DNA of 9,148 nt, taken from assembly GCA_035506295.1 (NCBI GenBank), contig DATJPR010000052.1, forward strand, positions 1-9,148, given 5' to 3'. The position numbers and the translations under genes are program-made. Origin of the DNA: DATJPR01 sp035506295. Lineage in GTDB: Bacteria > Bacteroidota > Ignavibacteria > UBA10030 > UBA6906. Below the pieces are notes generated by a model, which did not search any database, was not told the DNA's origin, and saw only the letters and a program-made list of their open reading frames with translations. The stretch's first letter is position 1. Every line of letters begins with the position of its first letter. This document shows, in pieces, positions 1-4,715 of the stretch.

Positions 1-3
1 GCT

Positions 4-195
4 CTATCCTTCCCTTGACAACTGATCCTCCAAGTCTCGGATTTCCCGCTCGAGCGGAAGCAGCTTGTCTTCGCGCATCTTTCGTAGCACCGTTGCTTCC
101 GTTCCCTTCTGCATCATTTCGATCATACTTCTCATACCGCGATATTCCCGCCTGAGCCGAGCCAGCTTTGTCCGACGTTCTTCGTTCGCTTCCAT
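4..195 (-). CDS. Small charged coiled-coil protein, 63 aa, unknown function
   Basis: I do not recognise the family. The protein is almost entirely polar and helical: it is rich in Glu, Arg, Lys and Leu, with no Cys, no signal peptide and no membrane segment. Leu, Ile and Met recur at heptad-like spacing (LARLRREY near the start; LLPLEREIRDLEDQL near the end), so a cytoplasmic helical hairpin or coiled-coil dimer is likely. The gene is probably real despite its size. An AGGAGG Shine-Dalgarno (bases 201-206, read on the minus strand) lies six bases before the ATG, and the promoter region carries an operator-like palindrome. It is complete, with a TAG at 4-6. The next gene upstream on this strand is separated from it by about 370 bp of repeats, so it is probably transcribed alone. 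The role is unknown; a small regulator or adaptor is possible but unsupported. Confidence 0.72.
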   Translation of the reverse strand: MEANEERRTKLARLRREYRGMRSMIEMMQKGTEATVLRKMREDKLLPLEREIRDLEDQLSREG

Positions 196-217
196 GGATT
201 CCTCCTGTCATGCAAAA

Positions 218-249
218 GACAGATACGACATTTTTGTCGTATAAGCAAA
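218..249 (-). promoter_or_regulatory. Candidate promoter of the small coiled-coil gene
   Basis: Read on the minus strand, TTTG (249-246) is followed after 20 bp by TATCTGTC (225-218). This matches four of the six fixed positions of the Bacteroidota -7 box TAnnTTTG at a suitable distance from the -33 TTTG. Transcription would begin near base 212, giving a leader of about 16 nt that just contains the AGGAGG site. The match is partial, so this is a prediction only. Confidence 0.35.
223..242. promoter_or_regulatory. Perfect 8-bp inverted repeat, candidate repressor operator
   Basis: ATACGACA, four T bases, then TGTCGTAT form a perfect dyad. It lies about 28 bp upstream of the start codon of the 63-aa gene and falls between, and partly on, the proposed -33 and -7 boxes. 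That is a classic position for a repressor site. TACnACA/TGTnGTA half-sites resemble those reported for BlaI/MecI/CopY-type winged-helix repressors; this link is an inference. No such regulator is encoded in the window. It could also form an RNA hairpin, but it lies upstream of the predicted transcription start. Confidence 0.5.
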
Positions 250-290
250 TCCGGGAAGCGGGGGCCTGTCCCCGCCCTGGCCCGGGCCCC

Positions 291-390
291 GACCTCCGCC
301 AATCTGTCTGTGCCCGATCTCAGGATTTCGTCCATCGACTAGCGTCTATCGACCAGTGTCAATTGGTCTTTCCAGTCCCTGCCCTGTCCC
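291..390 (+). repeat. 100-bp direct repeat, copy 1
   Basis: It begins GACCTCCGCCAATCT and ends in an 11-bp unit (CCTGTCCC). Aligned without gaps to 469-568 (offset 178 bp), I count seven mismatches, so about 93% identity. Inside it, 336-349 and 350-363 are two degenerate 14-bp copies (CGACTAGCGTCTAT and CGACCAGTGTCAAT), and 351-368 has GACCA/TGGTC arms. No coding potential is recognised. Confidence 0.85.
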
Positions 391-467
391 GGCCCTGTCC
401 CCGACCTGTCCCTGCCCTGTCCCTGCCCTGTCCCTCCCCTGTCCCTCCCCTGTCCCTCCCCTGTCCA
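383..467 (+). repeat. Tandem array of 11-bp CCTGTCCCTSC units
   Basis: There are seven full 11-bp units and a final partial one. They start at 383, 394, 405, 416, 427, 438 and 449, with the partial at 460. The first five bases, CCTGT, and the following CCC are invariant; the last three bases vary (GGC, CGA, TGC, TGC, TCC, TCC, TCC). Neighbouring units share the same variant, which suggests stepwise slippage or unequal exchange. One unit is about one helical turn. The variants are not separated by unique spacers, so this is not a CRISPR array. Confidence 0.85.
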
Positions 468-468
468 T

Positions 469-568
469 GACCTCCGCCAATCTCTCTGTGCCCGATCTCA
501 CGATTTCGCCCATTGACTAGCGTCTATCGACCAGTGTCAATTGGTCTTTTCAGTCCCGGGCCTGTCCC
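469..568 (+). repeat. 100-bp direct repeat, copy 2
   Basis: This is the second copy of the block at 291-390, at about 93% identity, keeping the internal 14-bp duplication and the GACCA/TGGTC arms. Its end runs into two further 11-bp units (561-571 and 572-582). The first of these supplies the stop codon of the membrane-protein gene on the other strand. Confidence 0.85.
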
Positions 569-1234
569 TCACCTGTCCCTGAAGAGCGTGTTCCCCTTCA
601 CCAGCCAGGAAATGCCGAACGCGAATAGGGCTACCGACTCGAGCAGTAGAACGGGATTCATCCTGGCGACGGCGGTGTCATGGTACCCGAAGGTGTACAC
701 GATGACCCCCACAATCGCGAGGATCATGACGGATCCGCAGGATCGATAGAGCACGTTCCTGCGTTTCTTGTCGCGCCCGAGAGGTCCGGGTCGGGGGCCG
801 CGCCGCGTGAACAGAAACAGCGAGAAGAAGGAGAGCGAAAGGAAAAAGAGCGTGGCGAAGGCGAGGTGAAAGTAGCCGGAGATGTCGTCGTTGATCAGGA
901 AGACCCCCACCCGTTCAACTTTTCCGGAAAACTTCGAAGTGGGAAAGATCAGCATGCCGAGGGCGAAGAGGCCGCTCATGTTGCCGACAACGTCGTCGAT
1001 GGGATCATAGCCGCGATAGGAAGCGAGAAAGAGGGCAACGACCGAGAGCATGCCCACATACACATCGCGCATGTTCGTGTAATAGTAGCCGCTGATCGAT
1101 CCCTGAATCTTGAAGCCTTCCTGGGTAATCCCTCCGGCGACGACGACGATCGGCAGCGCCACCGCCAGGAACCCTATCATCCGGCGCAGGGCGAGATAGG
1201 AGATAATGAGGCTTCTGTTGCGGTCAGACGTCAT
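569..1234 (-). CDS. Six-TM integral membrane protein, unknown function
   Basis: The 221-residue protein has six hydrophobic segments at about residues 18-36, 56-72, 83-100, 119-142, 167-184 and 194-213, with a basic loop (RRGPRPGPLGRDKKRR, 144-159) between TM4 and TM5. Polar signatures look conserved-type rather than random: SISGYYYTNMRDVYVG (46-61) before TM2, RGYDPIDD (74-81), FPTSK (97-101), and a membrane-embedded Glu199 followed by FGISWLVKG (206-214). I have seen such motifs in uncharacterised bacterial membrane proteins but cannot name a family with certainty; a DUF998-like protein is one possibility. The ATG at 1234 is preceded by GGAG at about 5 nt. It lies 95 bp downstream of the response regulator on the same strand, so the two may be co-transcribed. 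The final three codons and stop (572-582, 569-571) coincide with 11-bp repeat units, so the repeat appears to have reached into the gene end. Confidence 0.85.
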   Translation of the reverse strand: MTSDRNRSLIISYLALRRMIGFLAVALPIVVVAGGITQEGFKIQGSISGYYYTNMRDVYVGMLSVVALFLASYRGYDPIDDVVGNMSGLFALGMLIFPTSKFSGKVERVGVFLINDDISGYFHLAFATLFFLSLSFFSLFLFTRRGPRPGPLGRDKKRRNVLYRSCGSVMILAIVGVIVYTFGYHDTAVARMNPVLLLESVALFAFGISWLVKGNTLFRDR

Positions 1235-1329
1235 ACCGTCTCCGGGATCTTGAAATACGCTTCAGGGATGAGGTGGTGGGTACGTTCGTCGAAAGCTGGG
1301 ACATCGAAGGTTCTGCCAGTGAAGCAACG

Positions 1330-1725
1330 CTACTCAGCAGCGAGCCCGAAGGCCTGGAGATGAGAAACCAGTTTTTCTTTCTGATACGGCTTCACGAGAT
1401 ATGCGTCGCAGTGCTTGATCGCCTCGACCACATGCGCCTTGTCGCTCAGCGCCGTGGTCATGATGATGCGGACCGGCTTGTGTCCGTCCGCCGGTGCGGC
1501 CGCTTCCTGTGCCCGGATCTGGCGCAATACCGCGAGTCCATCCATCTTCGGGAGCATGATGTCCAGACAGATGAGGTCAAACGGCTGACCGGCTTTCAGT
1601 GCGGCAGTGAACGCCTGGAACCCCTCTTCTCCGTCGACAGCGATTTGCACCTCGCCAAATCCGAGCAACATTCTCTGGAGGATCGTCCGGCTGATATAGT
1701 CATCTTCCACGATAAGGGCTCTCAT
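1330..1725 (-). CDS. Single-domain (CheY-like) response regulator
   Basis: This is a 131-residue receiver domain with no output domain. It begins MRALIVEDD (acidic pocket D8/D9), has the phospho-acceptor D55 in LICLDIMLPKMDG, the switch Thr T91 in MTTALSD and the invariant Lys K112 in YLVKPY. This is a complete catalytic set, so it should be phosphorylated by a partner kinase and act by protein-protein contact or as a relay intermediate. I chose the ATG at 1725 because receiver domains typically start two to four residues before the first beta-strand. A TTG at 1740 would add five residues (MQSEG) and cannot be excluded, since neither start has a good Shine-Dalgarno. No hybrid or partner kinase adjoins it on this strand; the LytS-type kinase of the divergent operon has its own regulator. 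The downstream membrane protein may share its transcript. Confidence 0.92.
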   Translation of the reverse strand: MRALIVEDDYISRTILQRMLLGFGEVQIAVDGEEGFQAFTAALKAGQPFDLICLDIMLPKMDGLAVLRQIRAQEAAAPADGHKPVRIIMTTALSDKAHVVEAIKHCDAYLVKPYQKEKLVSHLQAFGLAAE

Positions 1726-1849
1726 GCCTTCGCTCTGCAAATCGTTGCTGAGATCCTTGCAGCTCTCAATACCGCTCCGGCCCCTCGGCGGCCCTTACAT
1801 CGTAGAGACCTCACCATGACTAGTAACGAGCGCTCTTGTGGAAGTTCCA

Positions 1850-1863
1850 GATCAACGTTGATC
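1850..1863. promoter_or_regulatory. 14-bp perfect palindrome in the divergent intergenic region
   Basis: GATCAACGTTGATC is a perfect self-complementary 14-mer without spacer. It lies about 18 bp downstream of the predicted minus-strand -7 box, within the leader of the response-regulator gene, and about 160 bp upstream of the ABC operon start. A dimeric regulator could bind here; the LytTR regulator of the operon usually uses direct rather than inverted repeats, so it is not the obvious candidate. Chance occurrence of a short palindrome is also possible. Confidence 0.4.
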
Positions 1864-1880
1864 ATCCGGGATGAGTGAAA

Positions 1881-1914
1881 CAAAGATAGGAGGGCGCAGG
1901 ACGAGAATCAACTG
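1881..1914 (-). promoter_or_regulatory. Bacteroidota-type promoter for the response-regulator gene
   Basis: On the minus strand, TATCTTTG (1888-1881) matches the Bacteroidota housekeeping -7 consensus TAnnTTTG at every fixed position. About 20 bp upstream lies a TTG (within CAGTTGATT), a partial -33 TTTG. Transcription would start near 1875 and leave a leader of about 150 nt before the ATG at 1725. The -7 match is strong; the -33 match is weak. Confidence 0.5.
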
Positions 1915-1963
1915 ATCGACACCTGTGGCATCTCATCACCGGATTCTGACGTTCCGTCGGAGT

Positions 1964-1998
1964 TTTGTGTCAGCCAACCTCCTCCTCTCGTATGTTGG
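1964..1998 (+). promoter_or_regulatory. Weak candidate promoter of the ABC/two-component operon
   Basis: TTTG (1964-1967) and TATGTTGG (1991-1998) form the best Bacteroidota-like pair upstream of the operon. The -7 box has one mismatch to TAnnTTTG, and the 23-bp spacing is long. The start would fall near 2004, giving a leader of about 20 nt. An alternative sigma factor may be used instead. Confidence 0.25.
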
Positions 1999-2011
1999 TG
2001 AAGGAACCACC

Positions 2012-2019
2012 AAAGGAGG
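2012..2019 (+). promoter_or_regulatory. Strong ribosome binding site fixing the ABC ATPase start
   Basis: AAAGGAGG ends four bases before the ATG at 2024. It rules out the in-frame ATG at 1925, which has no comparable site and would add 33 residues unlike any ABC ATPase N-terminus. Confidence 0.8.
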
Positions 2020-2023
2020 ATGT

Positions 2024-2701
2024 ATGGATAGACCCCTCATCGCAACGGAAAACCTGACAAAAACGTATGCCCTGGGCAACATTGAAGTCCCGGCGTTGCG
2101 CCGAATCTCGTTGACGCTCGAACAGGGCGAATTCGCATCGCTGTCGGGCCCCTCTGGCAGCGGCAAAACGACGCTCCTCAATCTCCTCGGACTTCTCGAC
2201 TCCCCGTCGGCGGGAACCCTCGCGTTCGATGGCGTCAGCATGCACTACCGCGGCGGGATGGATCTTCATCGGCTTCGCCTGGAGAAGATCGGCTTCATCT
2301 TTCAGACGTTCAATCTCATCCCCGTTCTCACCGCGTATGAGAACGTCGAGTACCCGTTACTCCTCACACGAAAATCGGCGGCCCAGCGGCGGGAAAGCGT
2401 GGAACGAACGCTCCGCGCTGTGAAATTGTGGGACTTCCGGAAGCATAAACCCAACGAAATGTCCGGCGGTCAGCGCCAGCGTGTCGCCATCGCCCGTGCG
2501 CTCGTGAACGATCCGAAGCTCGTCCTCGCCGACGAGCCGACCGCGAATATCGATTCGTCGACCTCGGCGGAGATCCTGGACTTGATGCGGACGCTGAATG
2601 AAGAAGAGAAGGTCACATTCCTGTTCTCCACGCACGACCCCGTGGTCGTCAGCTATGCAAAGCGCACACTCAAAATCCACGACGGGATGCTCATTAACTA
2701 A
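2024..2701 (+). CDS. ABC transporter ATPase, LolD/MacB type
   Basis: This 225-residue nucleotide-binding subunit powers an inner-membrane MacB-fold transporter. All motifs are present: Walker A GPSGSGKTT (42-50), Q-loop Gln94 in FIFQTFNLIP, signature SGGQRQR (147-153), Walker B LVLADE with catalytic Glu171, a D-loop NID (175-177, often NLD) and the H-loop His204 in FSTHDP. The short length, the LIP after the Q-loop and the ADEPTAN sequence are typical of the LolD/FtsE/MacB-ATPase group, which acts by mechanotransmission (lipoprotein extraction or efflux across the envelope) rather than by passing substrate through a channel. The start is set by the strong ribosome site. The permease begins 16 bp after the stop, so they should form an ATPase2-permease2 complex. 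Naming it lolD would overstate what is known, since the cargo is not defined. Confidence 0.95.
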   Translation: MDRPLIATENLTKTYALGNIEVPALRRISLTLEQGEFASLSGPSGSGKTTLLNLLGLLDSPSAGTLAFDGVSMHYRGGMDLHRLRLEKIGFIFQTFNLIPVLTAYENVEYPLLLTRKSAAQRRESVERTLRAVKLWDFRKHKPNEMSGGQRQRVAIARALVNDPKLVLADEPTANIDSSTSAEILDLMRTLNEEEKVTFLFSTHDPVVVSYAKRTLKIHDGMLIN

Positions 2702-2717
2702 ACCCGGGAGGTGTTGC

Positions 2718-3944
2718 ATGTTTAAGTTCGCTCGACTGGCAGCAAAGAACGTCTTTCGCAATACCCGTCGCACGGTGATCACCGGCCTCGTGCTGGTCTT
2801 CGGGGCGACGGCGCTCATTCTTGCAGGAGGATTCATCTCGTCGTCATTCCGCGGGCTCAGGGAAAACACGATCCATGGGGAGCTCGGCCATATCCAGGTC
2901 TACAACGGCCAGTATTTCGGACGGGAGGAGGATCGCCCGCTTGAGTACGGCATCACGGACGCGGACTCTCTCCGGAAGATGATCACTGCGCTTCCCCATG
3001 TCGAGTACGCGATGGTGCGCATCGACTTCCTGGGGCTCATCTCCAACGGCGACAAGTCCGTCATCTACCTGGGCAAGGGAATCGAACCCGCGCTCGAATC
3101 GCGCTTGACCGACTACTCACGTGCAATCGACTCCGGCAGCTTTCTGACGACCACGCCGACGAATGCGGCCGACGCAGAGGTCATGATCGCCCGCGGCCTT
3201 GCAAAGTCGCTGCACGCAAAGATCGGGGACTATCTCACCATGATGTCGACCACCACCAACGGGGCATTGAACGCCCTCGATGTGCGCGTCGTCGGAATCT
3301 ACTCGACGGGAGTCCCGGAATATGACGAACGCGCATTGATGGTGCGACTCGAAACAGCTAGGCAGTTGCTAAATACCCGGCGCTCGTCGAAGCTCGTCGT
3401 CGTCCTGGACAAGACCGATGAGACGATGGCTGTCGCCTCGGCAATTCAGAAAATGCTTCCTGACGTCGCCCTTCGCAGATGGGATCAGCTCGCCACGTTC
3501 TATCAGGCGGTCGTCCGTCTCTATAGCGCCATCTTCCTGTTCCTCGGCGTCATCATCTTCATCGTTGTCGTTCTCAGCTGCTCCAACACGATGATGATGT
3601 CGATCTTCGAACGCACAAAGGAGATCGGCACTCAACTTGCCGTTGGCACTTCGCGCATCCGGTTGCTTCTCAATTTCCTGTATGAAGGGTTGACGATCGG
3701 CGTCCTGGGAGGGACGGCCGGTCTGGCGCTCGCGTTCGGCCTCACGCAGCTCATCGATCACGCGGGCATCATCATGCCTCCCCCGCCGGGCTTGACGCGT
3801 GGCTATCCGCTGTATGTCGATATCGTCCCCGCCGTGTTTCTCGGCGTCTTCGTGGTCATCACGGTGATGACCGTTCTCTCGACCATTATCCCGGCATTGA
3901 AGGCTTCGCGACTCAAGATCGTCGACGCCCTGGGTCACATCTAG
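2718..3944 (+). CDS. FtsX-domain ABC permease, LolC/LolE type
   Basis: The 408-residue protein has the MacB-fold permease layout. A cytoplasmic N-terminal stretch (MFKFARLAAKNVFRNTRR) precedes TM1 (about 20-42). Then come a large periplasmic domain (43-268) and three C-terminal TMs (269-290, 322-345, 370-392). The coupling segment ERTKEIGTQLAVG (298-310) before TM3 is the FtsX-family signature. The length fits LolC/LolE (about 400). The ending PALKASRLKIVDALGHI resembles the PA..A.....I.AL tail of the family. Only one permease gene is present, so a homodimer is expected, as in LolF-type or MacB systems, rather than a LolC/LolE heterodimer. GGGAGG about six bases before the ATG fixes the start. 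It lies between the ATPase gene and the LolA-fold gene, which supports handover of cargo from the permease to a periplasmic carrier. Confidence 0.93.
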   Translation: MFKFARLAAKNVFRNTRRTVITGLVLVFGATALILAGGFISSSFRGLRENTIHGELGHIQVYNGQYFGREEDRPLEYGITDADSLRKMITALPHVEYAMVRIDFLGLISNGDKSVIYLGKGIEPALESRLTDYSRAIDSGSFLTTTPTNAADAEVMIARGLAKSLHAKIGDYLTMMSTTTNGALNALDVRVVGIYSTGVPEYDERALMVRLETARQLLNTRRSSKLVVVLDKTDETMAVASAIQKMLPDVALRRWDQLATFYQAVVRLYSAIFLFLGVIIFIVVVLSCSNTMMMSIFERTKEIGTQLAVGTSRIRLLLNFLYEGLTIGVLGGTAGLALAFGLTQLIDHAGIIMPPPPGLTRGYPLYVDIVPAVFLGVFVVITVMTVLSTIIPALKASRLKIVDALGHI

Positions 3945-3959
3945 AAAGGACTGACGACC

Positions 3960-4715
3960 ATGAACCGCATTCTTGTTGCCGCGCTTGCCATCATTGGGGT
4001 GGCGATCGTGTTTCCGCCGAGAGGTTTTGCCGGTGGGCCGCCGCTGTCCGAAGCGTCCGACCTGCTCAAACGATCCGATCTGACACGCAATGCGTGGGAG
4101 ACCTACCTCAACCGCACGCTCATCCGGAATTATGAGGATGGGGAATTGAAGGACGAAGGGGCATTCGAGGTGTCCATCAAGGGAGACTCGAAAACCCTCG
4201 TGCGATTCCTGAATCCCGACGTGAAGGGGCAGTATCTGCTGATGCTCGATGATGCGATGTGGATCTACCTGCCCAACACACGCAAGCCGATCCGCATTAC
4301 CCCGCTCCAAAGACTGCTCGGAGACGCATCGAATGGCGATGTGGCACGAACACATTATGCGGCGGACTATGCTCCTTCAGCCATCCGCGAGGACAACCTT
4401 GACGGCACGCCATGCTACGTGCTCGAACTCAATCCGAAGAGAGACGGCGCAACGTACAACCGGATCGAATACTGGATTGATAAGGAGAAGGTGCAGCCCC
4501 GGAAGGCCGAGATTTATCTTGCCTCCGGGAAACATTACAAGACCATCTACTACGACAAGTATGCCATGGTCTCAGGTCGTCTGCTGCTCACGCAAATGAC
4601 GATCCTGGACAGATTGCGGGAAGGACGGAAAACCATCATGAGCTTTTCCGACTATCAGTCAAAAGAAATTCCCGAGAAGTACTTCAACAAAGACTATCTG
4701 GAAAACCTCAAATGA
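3960..4715 (+). CDS. Periplasmic LolA-fold outer-membrane lipoprotein-sorting-like protein
   Basis: The 251-residue precursor has a signal peptide: MNR, a hydrophobic core (about 4-17), then a likely cleavage after FAG (residue 25) with no lipobox Cys. The mature part reads like the LolA-like 'outer membrane lipoprotein-sorting protein' group: VRFLNPDVKGQYLLML (81-96), DDAMWIYLPNTRKPIRI (97-113) and RLLGDASNGDVA (118-129), followed by alternating strands ending in a short helix. Such half-barrel proteins shield acyl chains of lipoproteins or lipids in transit through the periplasm. The mature chain is about 45 residues longer than classical LolA. Its gene sits 15 bp after the permease gene and overlaps the barrel gene by 4 nt (ATGA), which argues for a shared route from inner to outer membrane. 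AAAGGA lies 9 nt before the ATG. The exact cargo (lipoprotein, glycolipid, hydrophobic metabolite) is not shown. Confidence 0.88.
   Translation: MNRILVAALAIIGVAIVFPPRGFAGGPPLSEASDLLKRSDLTRNAWETYLNRTLIRNYEDGELKDEGAFEVSIKGDSKTLVRFLNPDVKGQYLLMLDDAMWIYLPNTRKPIRITPLQRLLGDASNGDVARTHYAADYAPSAIREDNLDGTPCYVLELNPKRDGATYNRIEYWIDKEKVQPRKAEIYLASGKHYKTIYYDKYAMVSGRLLLTQMTILDRLREGRKTIMSFSDYQSKEIPEKYFNKDYLENLK

Larger units (their letters stand above)
265..582. repeat. Composite intergenic repeat region (11-bp units plus 100-bp direct repeats)
   Basis: This stretch between two minus-strand genes holds no credible gene. It consists of two degenerate 11-bp units (265-286), a 100-bp repeat copy (291-390), an array of 11-bp units (383-467), a second 100-bp copy (469-568) and two more 11-bp units (561-582). 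The order unit-block-unit-block-unit suggests growth by duplication of a block together with its flanking units. The pyrimidine-rich plus strand is open in several frames only because the units contain no stop codons. No transposase, terminal inverted repeat or target-site duplication is visible. Confidence 0.8.

Noticed and set aside
168..470. Open plus-strand frame of 100 codons rich in Pro, Leu, Ser and Cys
   Set aside because: Most of it is translation of the C-rich repeat blocks and 11-bp units, which lack stops in this frame. It has no ribosome site and no domain, and it overlaps the start of the minus-strand small gene and its promoter.
265..582. CRISPR array
   Set aside because: The 11-bp units are contiguous with no unique spacers, the 100-bp repeats occur only twice, and no cas gene is in the window.
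265..582. Insertion sequence or MITE
   Set aside because: No transposase, no terminal inverted repeats bounding the block and no target duplication. The repeats are direct and of slippage or duplication type.
680..1363. Long plus-strand frame (227 codons) opposite the six-TM protein gene
   Set aside because: Its composition (His, Glu and Gly rich, no hydrophobic core) is that of an antisense shadow. The minus strand gives a coherent six-TM protein with conserved-type motifs and a ribosome site.
1925..2023. 33-residue N-terminal extension of the ABC ATPase from the ATG at 1925
   Set aside because: LolD-type ATPases begin a few residues before the first strand, and the AAAGGAGG site is exactly placed for the ATG at 2024. 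The extension also overlaps the promoter region.
2024..3944. Classical MacAB-type antibiotic efflux pump
   Set aside because: There is no MacA-like membrane-fusion protein and no TolC-like gene. A LolA-fold carrier and a beta-barrel follow instead, and ATPase and permease are separate proteins of Lol size.
3369..4355. Long minus-strand frame (328 codons) opposite the permease and LolA-fold genes
   Set aside because: It spans the junction of two clear plus-strand genes and its product is Arg/Asp/His/Gln-rich low-complexity sequence. It is an effect of GC-rich codon use, not a gene.
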